Origin: an uncultured bacterium
Lineage (GTDB): Bacteria > Verrucomicrobiota > Kiritimatiellia > RFP12 > UBA1067
Assembly: GCA_902779075.1 (NCBI GenBank)
Contig: CACZAK010000024.1
Location: forward strand, 1 to 36,250
Direction: 5' to 3'
DNA: 36,250 nt
The notes under the pieces were generated by a model. That model saw nothing but the letters and a program-made list of their open reading frames with translations. It made no database searches and had not been told where the DNA came from. Shown piece by piece: positions 15,560 through 26,100 of the stretch (its first letter is position 1; every line of letters begins with the position of its first letter). A program made the position numbers and the translations under genes.

Positions 15560-18034
15560 ATGGAGATGGAAAACGGCAAGACGGACGACCGCAGGGTTGT
15601 CAACACCGTGCAGGGCCTGAAAGAGGACTTTGCATGGCATTTGCGCTATACACTGGCGAAATACGACGGAAAATCCACGCCTCGTGACCAGTACACGGCG
15701 TTCGCCTACGCGGTGCGCGACCGGCTCGTGGAGCGCTGGATGGAGACGCAGGAACGCTACCACCGCCAGAACGAGCGGCGCGTCTACTACCTTTCGCTTG
15801 AATTCCTCATCGGGCGTCTACTCGGCAACAACGTGATCAACCTCAAGCTCGACCGCGAGTGCACGGAGGCGTTGAAGGAGTACGGCATCAACTGGAACTC
15901 GTTGCGCGACTTCGAGGTGGACGCCGGCCTTGGCAACGGCGGCCTCGGGCGGCTTGCGGCGTGCTTCCTCGACTCGATGTCCACCCTCGACCTCGCCGGC
16001 ATGGGCTACGGCCTTCGGTACGACTACGGCATCTTCCGCCAGCGCATCGTGGACGGACAGCAGGTTGAGGAGCCGGACCACTGGCTCAAGGACGGCTATC
16101 CGTGGGAGTTCGCGCGTCCCGAGTACGCGCAGATCGTCCAGTTCGGCGGCCGCGTGGAGTACGTGGAGGACGGCGGGAAGCCGAAATGGGTGTGGAAGGG
16201 CGCCGAGCAGGTGCAGGGCATTCCCTACGACCTGCCCGTCGTCGGCTACAAAAACGCCGTGAACACCCTCCGCCTCTGGAGCGCGAAGGCGGTGGACGAG
16301 TTCGACCTCGCGGACTTCAACAAGGGGTCATACGTGGAGGCAGTCGAGACGAAGGTGCTCGCCGAGAACCTCACGAAGGTCCTCTACCCGAACGACAACA
16401 CGACGGCCGGCAAGGAGCTGCGCCTCCGCCAGCAGTACTTCTTCACGCGCTGCTCGCTCGCGGACATCCTGCGCCGTTTCGTGGAAGACAACGGCTCCTC
16501 CGACTGGTCGAAGCTCCCCGACAAGGCGTTCATCCACTTGAACGAGACGCATCCCGCGCTCGTCATCCCCGAGCTCATGCGCGTGTTGGTGGACGAGGAG
16601 GGCGTGGAGTGGGATCAGGCCTGGGACATCACGTGCCGCACGACCGGCTACACGAACCACACGATCCTCCCGGAGGCGCTCGAGAAGTGGCCCGTCCCGA
16701 TGATGGAGCGTCTGCTGCCCCGCCATCTCCAGATCATTTACGAGATCAACGGACGCTTCCTGCGTCAGATTTCCGCGCTGTTCCCCGGAGACCAGGACCG
16801 CCTTTCGCGCATGAGCCTCATCGACGAGGGGGGCGAGCGCTACGTGCGCATGGCCAACCTCGCCATCATCGGCTCCTCCAGCGTTAACGGCGTCGCGCAG
16901 CTCCACTCGCAGATTCTCAAGGAATCCCTCTTCAAGGACTTCTACGAGCTCCTGCCCGAACACTTCCACAACGTGACTAACGGCATAACGCCGCGTCGCT
17001 GGCTCCTCAAGGCCAACCCGGCGCTCGCACAGCTCATCACGGAGAAGATCGGCGACGGCTGGATCACGCGCCTCGACGAGCTGAAGCAGCTTGAGGCTTA
17101 CGCGCAGGATTCCTCGTTCCTAGACTGTCTCGCGCGGATCAAGCTCTCGAACAAGCGCGTCCTCTCCAACTACGTGGCGCACACTGTGGGCGCGAAGCTC
17201 GACCCCGCCGCGATCTTTGACGTGCAGGTGAAGCGCCTCCACGAGTACAAGCGCCAGCTCCTGCTCGCGCTCTACATCATCATCTTCTACAACCGCCTCA
17301 TCAACGACCCGTCCTACGACCCCGTGCCGCGCGCGTTCATCTTCGCTGCAAAGGCCGCGCCGGGCTACTACATGGCGAAGCTGATCATCCGCCTCATCCA
17401 CGGCATAGCAGGCGTCGTGAACGGCAACCCCCGCACGCGCGGCAAGCTCACCGTCGCCTTCCTGCCGGACTACCGCGTGTCGCTCGCCGAGAAGATCATG
17501 CCCGCCGCCGAACTGAGCGAGCAGATTTCGCTCGCCGGCACGGAGGCAAGCGGCACCGGCAACATGAAGTTCATGATCAACGGCGCGCTCACGCTCGGCA
17601 CGTACGACGGCGCGAACGTGGAGATCAACGAGGAAGTCGGGGACGACAACATGTTCCTCTTCGGACTCCGCACCGAGGATGTCGCCCGGCTCCGTCCGTC
17701 CTACAACTCGCGCGATACGTACCGCTCCGACCCGGAGATCCGCCTGGCGCTGGACATGATCCGCCGCAATGCGTTCTCCGTGCTCCAGCCGGGCCTCTTC
17801 GACCCGATCATCCGCGCGCTCCTGGACTACAACGACTACTACATGCTCCTCGCCGACCTGCGCAGCTACTGCGAGGCGCAGGACCGCGTGGACGCGACGT
17901 ACCGCGACCAGGCCAAGTGGAACGCGATGTCGCTCGTCAACATCGCCCGCTCCGGCCGCTTCTCTAGCGACCGTGCCGTGTTGGAGTACGCGCGCGACAT
18001 CTGGCACGTCGAGCCCGTGAATTTCGGGAGCTGA
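15560..18034 (+). CDS. glgP: Glycogen/starch/alpha-glucan phosphorylase
   Basis: The product is 824 residues, full length for the GlgP/MalP family (GT35). It releases glucose-1-phosphate from alpha-1,4-glucan ends using pyridoxal phosphate. Visible signatures are RRVYYLSLEFLIGR and GLGNGGLGRLAACFLDS near the N-terminus, LNETHPAL, NGITPRRWL, RLHEYKRQLL and the cofactor motif GTGNMKFMINGALTLGT with Lys670 as the PLP lysine, then DGANVEI. The first ATG has an AGAAGGA ribosome site. It stands apart from other glycogen genes, with bamA 36 nt after its stop. GC-rich core codon use contrasts with the accessory block upstream. Confidence 0.96.
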   Translation: MEMENGKTDDRRVVNTVQGLKEDFAWHLRYTLAKYDGKSTPRDQYTAFAYAVRDRLVERWMETQERYHRQNERRVYYLSLEFLIGRLLGNNVINLKLDRECTEALKEYGINWNSLRDFEVDAGLGNGGLGRLAACFLDSMSTLDLAGMGYGLRYDYGIFRQRIVDGQQVEEPDHWLKDGYPWEFARPEYAQIVQFGGRVEYVEDGGKPKWVWKGAEQVQGIPYDLPVVGYKNAVNTLRLWSAKAVDEFDLADFNKGSYVEAVETKVLAENLTKVLYPNDNTTAGKELRLRQQYFFTRCSLADILRRFVEDNGSSDWSKLPDKAFIHLNETHPALVIPELMRVLVDEEGVEWDQAWDITCRTTGYTNHTILPEALEKWPVPMMERLLPRHLQIIYEINGRFLRQISALFPGDQDRLSRMSLIDEGGERYVRMANLAIIGSSSVNGVAQLHSQILKESLFKDFYELLPEHFHNVTNGITPRRWLLKANPALAQLITEKIGDGWITRLDELKQLEAYAQDSSFLDCLARIKLSNKRVLSNYVAHTVGAKLDPAAIFDVQVKRLHEYKRQLLLALYIIIFYNRLINDPSYDPVPRAFIFAAKAAPGYYMAKLIIRLIHGIAGVVNGNPRTRGKLTVAFLPDYRVSLAEKIMPAAELSEQISLAGTEASGTGNMKFMINGALTLGTYDGANVEINEEVGDDNMFLFGLRTEDVARLRPSYNSRDTYRSDPEIRLALDMIRRNAFSVLQPGLFDPIIRALLDYNDYYMLLADLRSYCEAQDRVDATYRDQAKWNAMSLVNIARSGRFSSDRAVLEYARDIWHVEPVNFGS

Positions 18035-18070
18035 ACCAACTAACGTTAACAAGGCAAAAGGGTAACCAAA

Positions 18071-20440
18071 ATGAAGAAACTGCTGCTCTGTATGGTGATG
18101 GCCGCATGCGCGGCGCATGCCGCGAAGGTTTCGTCCGTTTCCGTGAAGCTGGCGGACGGCGGCGAGGACGCAGGCGACGTGCTCGCCCGCTGCATGGTAA
18201 AGGCCGGCGACGAGTACGACCCGCAGCAATGCGCGCGGGACGTGCGCACGTTGCGCGATACCAACGAGTTCGAGGACATCACCGTCAAGGCCGACCAGGC
18301 CGCAGACGGCGTGTCGGTAACCTACGTCGTGACGCGGAAGAAGCGTTTCCAGGGTCCGCTCAACGTGAAAGGCAACGACTACTGGGGCGTTGGCAAGATC
18401 ACCAACCTCTCCGAGCTGCGCGACGGTTATCCGTACGGCGAGGCCGAGATTGCCGCCGCCGCCGGACGCATCCGCGACGCATACCTTCGGAAGTTCTTCC
18501 CAGACGTTCGCGTGACGCCCCGCGTCGAGCCCGTGGAAGGTTCCCCGAATGCCTTCAAGGTCACGATGGAGATTGAGGAGGGGCCGCGCGTCAAGATGCG
18601 CAAGTTCACGTACAAGGGCATTGAGGGCGTCGAGGAGGGCGAGCTTAACGAGAGCATAGAGCAGTACCCCTGGTGGAACCCGATTGGCTGGTTCATCGAC
18701 ACGCCCGCAACGCCCCAGGAACTCGCCGAGGCGCGCGACAAGATCGCCGACCACTACCGCAACCTCGGCTATCTCGACGTCTCGGTCTCGCTCCCCGAGG
18801 CCGTCCCCGTGGAGGGCGTCTCCAACAAGATCGACCGCGTGTTTACGATCGTCGAGGGCACCCGCTACAAGGTGGGGAACATGTCCGTCACCGGCGTGAA
18901 GCAGTATCCTGCGGATGCCGTTCTAGGTGCCGTGAAGGACCTCAAGACCGGCGACATCGCGAGTGCCAAGGCCCTGTCCGACGCGGCGCACGCGATTGAG
19001 GTGTACTGCGGGTCGGGCGAGAAGGCGCTTGCGGATACGCACGTCACCGTGCGCCGGATTCCCACGGAAGAATATGGCGACACCGTGGACCTCGTGTTCG
19101 CCGTCGAGGAGGGCGTGCCCGTGATCATCCGCAATGTGCTCATTCGCGGCAATGACTACACCAAAGACAAGGTGATCCGCCGCGAGATCGGCCTTTCGCC
19201 GGGCGATCCCATGCTGGCGAATCTCGCCGAGCGCTCAAAGCACCGTCTTGAAAATCTGCACTACTTCAAGCGCGTGCAGTACTCTCTCGAGAAGGTGGAG
19301 GGAGGAGAATCCAAGAACGGCGCCCCGGAGGAGCGCGACCTCGTGTTCGAGGTGGAGGAGCAGACCACTGGTGGCTTCATGGTCGGCATCGGCGCCGGTT
19401 CCGAAGATTCGGTGTTCGGCCAGATCGAAATCCATGAAAACAACTTCGATCTCTTCAATCCCTGGCGTTTCCGCGGCGGCGGGCAGAAGGGCCGCATCCT
19501 CGTGCAGGCCGGCCCGCGCATCCAGACCTACGAGGCATCGGTAACCGAGCCATGGCTGTTTAACCGTCACCTCGAGCTTACCGTTACGGGCTACCGCCGC
19601 CAGCGCTGGTTCGACGACTACGACGTGATCCGCAGCGGCGTTGAGGCCTCACTCAGCTATCCCGTCCAGTTCTGGCCCGGCTGGAAGCCGTTCGGACGCT
19701 TCGGCGTGTCCATCGCGGCCGAGTTCGTCCAGATGGAGGACGTCGAGAAGGACCTGCTCTACGAGCATCCGCACGACGACGAGCCGCGCCGTCTCCTGCG
19801 CGAGCAGGAGGACAAGTACGGCGACAGCTGGGAAATCCCGTTTGTCGTCTTCTGGCGCAACGACACGCGCGACGAATTCCTCTTCCCGAAGAAGGGCTAC
19901 CTCTTCAACGTCCACGGCGACATCGTGGGCGGCGACAACTCGTACTGGCGCACGGGTTTCCGCTACCGCCATTACTTGACGGTCATAAAGAAGTGGGGGC
20001 ACGTGCTCCAGTGGGGGCTCCGCGGAGAGACGCTCGACGACTTCAGCGGCGGCCTGCCGATCTACGACAAGCTCTTCCTCGGCGGCTCGCGCTCCATCCG
20101 CGGCGTCGACTTCCGCGAAATCGCCCCGCGCGTCTACTCCCGCGAGAACAAGCGCGGACACTACGTCCCGTGGGGCGGCCAGACGAGCTGGTGCGCCACG
20201 ATGGAGTACTCCGTGCCCGTCGTGAAGATGATCCGCATCGCCGCGTTCACCGACCTCGGCAGCGTAGGGGAAGACGAGTTCGACCTCGACACCGACTGGT
20301 TCTGCTGGTCTGTGGGCCTTGGCCTGCGCCTCGACCTCCCGCAGTTCCCGATCCGCCTCGACTTCGCCGTGCCTGTCGTCGATCCGGACGAGGACGTTGA
20401 CGAAAAGGTGTTCTCGTTCACGATCGGGTATGATTTCTAA
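18071..20440 (+). CDS. bamA: Outer membrane protein assembly factor BamA (Omp85)
   Basis: The product is 789 residues. The signal peptide MKKLLLCMVMAACAAHA is followed by about five POTRA repeats (roughly 20-410), for example VTYVVTRKKRF, FTYKGIEGVEE, NMSVTGVKQY and NVLIRGNDYTKDKVIRREI. A C-terminal beta-barrel carries the family motif GGSRSIRGVDFREI (usual VRGF) and ends in phenylalanine, the outer-membrane sorting signature. BamA folds and inserts outer-membrane proteins. It is followed by skp/ompH, lpxD and a glycosyltransferase, the conserved envelope-biogenesis order seen in many Gram-negatives. An AAAGGG ribosome site lies before the ATG. Confidence 0.95.
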   Translation: MKKLLLCMVMAACAAHAAKVSSVSVKLADGGEDAGDVLARCMVKAGDEYDPQQCARDVRTLRDTNEFEDITVKADQAADGVSVTYVVTRKKRFQGPLNVKGNDYWGVGKITNLSELRDGYPYGEAEIAAAAGRIRDAYLRKFFPDVRVTPRVEPVEGSPNAFKVTMEIEEGPRVKMRKFTYKGIEGVEEGELNESIEQYPWWNPIGWFIDTPATPQELAEARDKIADHYRNLGYLDVSVSLPEAVPVEGVSNKIDRVFTIVEGTRYKVGNMSVTGVKQYPADAVLGAVKDLKTGDIASAKALSDAAHAIEVYCGSGEKALADTHVTVRRIPTEEYGDTVDLVFAVEEGVPVIIRNVLIRGNDYTKDKVIRREIGLSPGDPMLANLAERSKHRLENLHYFKRVQYSLEKVEGGESKNGAPEERDLVFEVEEQTTGGFMVGIGAGSEDSVFGQIEIHENNFDLFNPWRFRGGGQKGRILVQAGPRIQTYEASVTEPWLFNRHLELTVTGYRRQRWFDDYDVIRSGVEASLSYPVQFWPGWKPFGRFGVSIAAEFVQMEDVEKDLLYEHPHDDEPRRLLREQEDKYGDSWEIPFVVFWRNDTRDEFLFPKKGYLFNVHGDIVGGDNSYWRTGFRYRHYLTVIKKWGHVLQWGLRGETLDDFSGGLPIYDKLFLGGSRSIRGVDFREIAPRVYSRENKRGHYVPWGGQTSWCATMEYSVPVVKMIRIAAFTDLGSVGEDEFDLDTDWFCWSVGLGLRLDLPQFPIRLDFAVPVVDPDEDVDEKVFSFTIGYDF

Positions 20441-20543
20441 AGTGTAAAAGTTGAAAGTGTAAAGTGTAAAAAGTAAAAATGAAAATCCCGGATGTCGGCT
20501 GTCGAATGCCGAATGTCAAGGGAAGTGATAAAGGAAAATTAAA
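20441..20543. repeat. Heptamer-period repeat between bamA and skp
   Basis: Repeated AAAGTGTAAA-like units (20441-20480) run into a clearer 7-bp tandem, GATGTCG, GCTGTCG, AATGCCG, AATGTCA (20491-20518). The skp ribosome site follows. Confidence 0.6.
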
Positions 20544-21116
20544 ATGAAGAAGATCATGATGCTGGCGGCGATGGCCGCGATGATGACGGCGGTTGCCGAG
20601 ATGAAGGTTGGTACGGTGAACATGGTGGACCTCGTGCGGCTCCACCCCGACCATGAGAAAAACCGCACGCTCGTGAAGACGACAGACAGCGACTACAAGG
20701 CAAAGCTGGATGCGAAGCAGGACGAGTTGAAGGAGATCGCCGAGGAGGGCAAGAAGGCTCAGGGAGACCTCCAGAACCCGATGCTCTCCACTTCCGCGCG
20801 TGCAGAGGCCCAGAAGAAACTAGAGGGCATTCAGCAGCGTTTTCTCACTGGTCAGCAGGAAATGCGCCAGATGGCATCGCGTTTCCAGGGTGATCTGAGC
20901 GATCTGGAGTCGCGTCTCATCAAGCTTGAGACCGATGACATCCGCGCGAAGATCAGTGCCTACGCGAAGAAGCACGGCTATGATTTCATCGCCGACGGCA
21001 CCATTCTCGCGTTCGCAAAGGAATCATACGACGTCACGGACGATATTCTCAAGTCCATGGGCGTTGATCCCGCTAAGCGGAAAGAAAAGGCGAAGAAAGC
21101 CGATGCGGGCAAGTGA
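20544..21116 (+). CDS. skp: OmpH/Skp-family periplasmic chaperone
   Basis: The product is 190 residues. The signal peptide MKKIMMLAAMAAMMTAVAE is followed by the Skp start MKVGTVNMVDLVRLHPDHEKN. A long charged coiled coil (about 45-125, rich in K, E, Q and A) follows, then the closing segment KKHGYDFIADGTILAFAKESYDVTDDILK, which is diagnostic for OmpH/Skp. Skp trimers escort unfolded outer-membrane proteins to BamA, which is encoded just upstream. The lysine/alanine-rich C-terminal tail overlaps the lpxD start by 14 nt. Confidence 0.92.
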   Translation: MKKIMMLAAMAAMMTAVAEMKVGTVNMVDLVRLHPDHEKNRTLVKTTDSDYKAKLDAKQDELKEIAEEGKKAQGDLQNPMLSTSARAEAQKKLEGIQQRFLTGQQEMRQMASRFQGDLSDLESRLIKLETDDIRAKISAYAKKHGYDFIADGTILAFAKESYDVTDDILKSMGVDPAKRKEKAKKADAGK

Positions 21117-22149
21117 CCTAGCCGCGCGGATCGGCGGCGTCCTCGAAGGGGACGACGTGGAGATCACCGCCTGCGCGGGCCTCGAGGAGGCCCGTCCGGG
21201 CGATCTTTCTTTCTGCAAGGACGCGAAACACGTCCCGCTCGTGCAGGCCACGAGGGCTTCCGCGATTCTCCTGCCGCCGGACTGGACGCACGGCGCGCCG
21301 TGCGCGATCATCCGCGTGACGGACCCGAACCACGCCTGCATGGCCGCCGCCGAGCTCTTCGCCCCGCCCGCACCGGTGCGCGCGCCCGGCGTCCACCCGA
21401 CGGCCATCATTGATCCGTCGGCACGCCTCGGGGTGAACGTCCATGTGGGCGCGTACACGATCATAGAGAAGGGCACGGAGATCGGCGACAACTGCGTGAT
21501 CGAGGCGCAGGTGTTCATCGGCGAGAACTGCTCCGTCGGCGCCGGATCGCATTTCTACCCGCAGGTCACGTTGCGCGAAGGCACGAAAGTCGGCAAGGGC
21601 GTGATCCTGCACTGCGGCGTGCGCCTCGGCGGCGATGGCTACGGCTACAACACCACGATGGAGAACGGTCTTCCGAAGATCGAGAAGATACCGCAGCTCG
21701 GCATCGTGGAGCTTGGCGACGGCGTGGAGATCGGATCGAACACCACGATTGACCGCGCGCGCATCGGCCGCACCTACATCGGGCCGATGACGAAGATCGA
21801 CAACCTGGTGCAGATCGGGCACAACGTGAAGGTGGCGGGCTATTCCGGCATCATCGCCCAGGCCGGCGTGGCCGGCTCCACGCAGATCGGCACGGGATGT
21901 CTCATTTGGGCTCAGGCCGGCATTTCCGGGCACATCAAGATCGCGGACGGCGTGCAGGTGGGCCCGCAGGCGGGCGTGCCGCAGTCGCTCGACGGCAGCG
22001 AGAAGTACGTAGTGGGCACTCCCGCCACGTCGCTCAAGAACGTGGCCGCCATCACCCTCGCGCCGAAGATGATAATGAAGCTCCGTCAGGACGTCAAGGC
22101 CCTCAAGCAGGACGTTGCCAAACTTTCCGGCACGACAGGACCTGCATGA
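21103..22149 (+). CDS. lpxD: UDP-3-O-(3-hydroxyacyl)glucosamine N-acyltransferase LpxD
   Basis: The product is 348 residues from ATG 21103 (MRASDLAARIGG), the family's usual length. A longer upstream frame belongs to the skp overlap and is not used. The N-terminal uridine-binding domain has ARPGDLSFCKDAKH. A left-handed beta-helix of hexapeptide repeats (VHPTAIIDPSARLG, IGDNCVIEAQVFIG, IGSNTTIDRARIG) follows, with catalytic His240 in DNLVQIGHNVKV. The C-terminal helix has MKLRQDVKALKQDV. It adds the second acyl chain in lipid A synthesis. The stop overlaps the next gene's ATG (ATGA), so the two are translationally coupled. Confidence 0.95.
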   Translation: MRASDLAARIGGVLEGDDVEITACAGLEEARPGDLSFCKDAKHVPLVQATRASAILLPPDWTHGAPCAIIRVTDPNHACMAAAELFAPPAPVRAPGVHPTAIIDPSARLGVNVHVGAYTIIEKGTEIGDNCVIEAQVFIGENCSVGAGSHFYPQVTLREGTKVGKGVILHCGVRLGGDGYGYNTTMENGLPKIEKIPQLGIVELGDGVEIGSNTTIDRARIGRTYIGPMTKIDNLVQIGHNVKVAGYSGIIAQAGVAGSTQIGTGCLIWAQAGISGHIKIADGVQVGPQAGVPQSLDGSEKYVVGTPATSLKNVAAITLAPKMIMKLRQDVKALKQDVAKLSGTTGPA

Positions 22150-22871
22150 AACCAGTCGTCGTCATACCGACCTACAACGAACGCGAGAACGTGGAGGCCA
22201 TGGCCGCCGCAGTTCTTGCCGAGTTGCCGTCCGAGGGGCAGCTGCTGTTCCTCGACGACAACTCTCCGGACGGTACGGGCGCGGTGATCGACTCAATCTG
22301 TGTACGGGAAAGCCGCGTCCACGTGATGCACCGCGAGAAAAAGGAAGGTCTTGGCCGCGCCTACGTGGCCGGATTCGCCGAGGCCCTGCGGATGGGGGCC
22401 ACGCACGTCATAGAGATGGACTGCGACTTCTCGCACGACCCGAAGGATGTTCCGCGCTTGCTTGCGGCGGTCGCGGGGCGACCGCCCTACCAGGAGGGCG
22501 GAGCGGACGTCGCGATCGGCTCGCGCTACGTGAAGGGCGGCAAGTGTGTGGGCTGGCCTTTCCGCCGCTGGCTCATTTCGCGCGCGGGCGGCATCTTCAT
22601 CCGTTTCATGCTTGGCGTTCCGGTAAAGGACCCCACGGGCGGGTTCAAGTGTTTCACGCGCCGCGCGCTTGAGTCGCTGGGCGACTTCTCGACGATCAAG
22701 TCCTTCGGCTACTCGTTCCAGATGGAAATGAACTACCGCATGTGGCAGGCTGGACTGAAGCTCGTTGAAGTTCCAATCACATTTTCCGAGCGCCGCGCTG
22801 GCGCATCGAAGATATCTGGTTCCATAGCTATTGAATCCCTCAAGATGGTTTTCAAGCTGAAGTTCAGCTGA
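22146..22871 (+). CDS. Polyprenol-phosphate mannose synthase-like glycosyltransferase (GT2, DPM1 type)
   Basis: The product is 241 residues. GT2 fold motifs are VVIPTYNERENV at the start, FLDDNSPDGTG, the donor-binding EMDCDFSHDP, IGSRYVKGG, DPTGGFKCFTRRAL and the C-terminal FSERRAGASKIS, all as in dolichol-phosphate mannosyltransferase. It likely transfers a sugar from a nucleotide donor to polyprenyl phosphate for envelope glycans; the sugar is not certain. A palindromic element at 22467-22485 codes for about eleven extra residues (AVAGRPPYQEG) just before the SRY strand. The ATG overlaps the lpxD stop. Confidence 0.85.
   Translation: MKPVVVIPTYNERENVEAMAAAVLAELPSEGQLLFLDDNSPDGTGAVIDSICVRESRVHVMHREKKEGLGRAYVAGFAEALRMGATHVIEMDCDFSHDPKDVPRLLAAVAGRPPYQEGGADVAIGSRYVKGGKCVGWPFRRWLISRAGGIFIRFMLGVPVKDPTGGFKCFTRRALESLGDFSTIKSFGYSFQMEMNYRMWQAGLKLVEVPITFSERRAGASKISGSIAIESLKMVFKLKFS
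22467..22491. repeat. Palindromic CCCTACC-family element inside the glycosyltransferase gene
   Basis: GCGGTCGC (22467-22474), a GGG loop and GCGACCGC (22478-22485) are followed by the CCTACC tail. It is closely similar to the elements at 11011 and 13042 and, reversed, at 32054. Confidence 0.75.
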
Positions 22872-22879
22872 CCCATGCC

Positions 22880-22926
22880 TTTTTGGGCAATGGGGCCCAA
22901 AAATTAAATTGAAATTTTTCAATTTT
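22880..22926. terminator. Terminator-like double hairpin after the bamA-lpxD group
   Basis: TTTTTGGGC (22880-22888) pairs with GCCCAAAAA (22895-22903). AAATTGAAA (22906-22914) pairs with TTTCAATTT (22917-22925). AT-rich flanks are consistent with intrinsic, possibly bidirectional termination. Confidence 0.6.
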
Positions 22927-22931
22927 ACCCC

Positions 22932-22960
22932 TTGCGGACAGTAACGAATTATGGCATAAT
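22932..22960 (+). promoter_or_regulatory. Probable promoter of the C10 protease gene
   Basis: The -35 is TTGCGG (22932-22937), with a 17-nt spacer and CATAAT (22955-22960) preceded by TGG. The leader to ATG 23102 is about 135 nt, unusually long for this window. Confidence 0.55.
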
Positions 22961-23101
22961 AAGTCGTCTAGCCAGTTTAGAGGTGTGAAGACGTTCTGCG
23001 GCGGGTGTTCAGACCGCGTGGTTTGAGCTGTGGAAGCCTCGAAAAACGGGTTGGGCAAATTCTTCAACAGAGGAATTTTGTTTTAGTTAAAGGGAACTCA
23101 C

Positions 23102-26100
23102 ATGATGACGACGAATAGATTGACGAGATTCATACTCGCCTTGACGATGATGGTTGTAGCGCCCATACTGTGGGCAGTGGAGGTTACGCCGGAACAGGCG
23201 CGAACCGCCGCAAGGAACTGGATCGGGAAGAGTCCGACGCGGATGACGGCAAAGTTCGCGTCATCTGGTGTGTATGATGTGCAGACATCGAAGAACGCAA
23301 CAGGTCGTGCGCTGTACCATGTGGTGAGGCTGTCTGACGGTGGTTACGTCGTGACGTCGGGTGACACGGAGCTTCCACCAGTCATCGCGTTCTCGGATTC
23401 TGGTACGCTTGACCTTGACGACACCGGCAATCCACTGATCGCTTTGCTTGAGCGTGATATGGGGCATCGGATTGGACTGGTTGATGGTACGGCGGCCTCG
23501 CCCGGCTTGAAGGCGAGGGCTGGCAGGGTGCCTTCGGAATTTGAGACGGAGTGGGCGGACTTGACTGGGGGACAAGGGGGGGCATTTAAGTGCGGCGCAG
23601 ACGGTAAGCCTGTTGCATCTAAAACAAGTCTGAGCAGTCTTTCCGATGTCCGCGTCTCGCCGTTGGTGCAGTCCAAGTGGGGGCAGAGTACATGGAATGG
23701 TTACAACACGTTCAACTACTACACGCCAAACAATTACGTCTGCGGGTGCGTGGCGACGGCATTCGCACAGATCATGCGCTACTGGCAGCAACCAACCTCA
23801 AGCGTGACGGCGCGGTCGTACTACTGCAAGGTTGATGGGACAAGCAGCTTACGGACGATGAAAGGTGGAACCTACAGCTGGTCGGACATGCCGCTGACTT
23901 CCAGCTCCTGCACCTCATCAACCCAGAGGATGGCCATCGGTAAACTTCTTTACGATCTGGGCGTGGCCAGCCAGATGAAATGGAAATCGGGTCTTTCCGG
24001 CACTATGGGGTTCGCTGGGTCGCAGGCACTGAAGAATGCGTTCGGTTACGCTTCCTCTCAAGCGTATTTCGATGTTAGGGGTTTCGGGCTTGAGTCCGCA
24101 CTCGCCTCGCAAACCGCCTTTAGAGACGCGATACTTGCCAGCCTTGACGCCGGCATGCCCTGCGCCGTCGGGGTGGCCGGTGATGAGGGGGGCCATGAGA
24201 TGGTGCTTGATGGCTACGGTTTCAGCGGCTCGGTCATCTTTTCCCATCTCAACTGTGGCTGGAGCGGTAACGAGGACATGTGGTACAACTTTTTCGGAGA
24301 GAATGTTACATCCTATTCGTTCTCCTACATGGACGAGTTGGGCTACAACATCCACCCGACCGTGAGCGGAGACGTGCTTTCTGGGCGTGTCCTTAACTCT
24401 TCAGGTAGCGCCGTCGCTGGTGCTACGGTTATGCTGAGCGGTACTGGCACTTCAAAAACGACGACGACCGATGACAAGGGCATTTACGCCTTTCGTATCA
24501 CGTCCGCTGGATCCTACACGGTTTCAGCTACCTACGGGTCACTGTCCGGTTCGACGACGGCGACGGTGACCGCCATGAGCGTTTCAACTACTGCAACGTT
24601 GGACAGCAACTGCAGCTACAGTGATAGCGCAAGCAATGGTACGCTCGGCAACAAGTGGGGAGTTAACCTGACACTCGACGATCCGGAGCCGCGACCGGTG
24701 AATGATGATTTCGCCAATGCGGCAACCATAAGTGGCGCGAGTGGCAGTGTTTCGGGGACAACCGTCGGTGCGACAACTCAGTATGGCGAACCGCTTCCTA
24801 ATTATAAGGCTGCTGCGACCAATACCATCTGGTGGGTATGGACGGCACCTGGAAGTGGCGATGTGACATTCTCAACGACCAACACTCCGGCTTTCAGTAC
24901 ATCAAGTGATGGGTATGCTGATACGGTGATGGGCGTGTACACGGGTTCTTCCGTAAATAGCCTTACGATCATCAAAGAGGATGATGACGGCGGACGGAAC
25001 CGGACAAGCATCTGTTCGTTCTCTGCAACGGCCGGAACCCGTTACTACATCGCGGTTTCAGGGTACGGCATCAATCAGGGCACTGTCAAGCTGAATTGGC
25101 TACTACTTGCAGCGGAAATCCTGCCAGATTTATCCTTCTCCTATACGCCTACGGGATGGAGCGATCCAATGGTTGTTTCAGCATCATCGGCAAATTCAAC
25201 AAACTGTACGGTAGCAACTTTCGGGACAACGGACAACCTTTATGTCAGTAGAGCTGTTGTTTGCCGTAATGCAGATGTAAACACTACTTTTTATACGAGA
25301 CTTCTTGTTGATGGTGTGGAAAAAGTGAGTTGGATGCAGGCGTCGCTTCAACAGGATTATTACAACAAGGCAACCTCGTATTCTATCGGCACACTCGCTG
25401 CGGGGACGCACACAATCAAAGTCGAAACTGACTGCACTGGTGCAGTTGCCGAATCCGATGAAAGTAACAACACCTACACGAAAACGATAACGGTAAAATC
25501 TGACGAATCTTCGGGAACCTACACGATCAAGTTCAACAAGTACGATGGCACGGGGACGACCGCGACGCGAACATTCAACTATGGGAACAAAGAAAGGCTT
25601 CCGTCAATAAAGAACGGGCTGAAATGGGAACGATCCGGCTTCGTCTTCAAGGGCTGGGCCACAAGTATGGCAAACGCAAACGCCGGAAAGATATGGAAGG
25701 GTGACTGGGCCTATGTGCAGACCGCCGCCCAACCGGGCAAGACATTGAACGTCTATGCCATTTGGGTTCCCGTCTCAGGCTATTACGTGATCAAATTCAA
25801 CAAGAATGACGGATCGGGTGCGTGGCGGACTGTGGCGTTTCCTTACGGCACGTCTAAGGTGCTTCCTTCCTGCGGGAAAGGTTTGGGTTGGAAGCGGAAT
25901 GGATTTGCATTCGTCGGTTGGGCTATCAGCACGGCCAAAGCCGCCGATCCCAAGGCGGGGAACATCTGGAATGTGGATCAGGCGACCGTCAAAACGGCAG
26001 TGCAGTCAGGAGGGACGTTGAATGTCTATGCCGCATGGATGAAAGGCTATACCATCCGCTTCCACAAAAACGATGGAACGGATGCCATCAAGGCGCAGGG

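Noticed and set aside
17120..18754. Very long open frame on the minus strand across the glgP end and bamA start
   Set aside because: It spans two clearly identified genes on the other strand and is Val/His/Arg-rich with no family signature; it is a GC-rich codon shadow.
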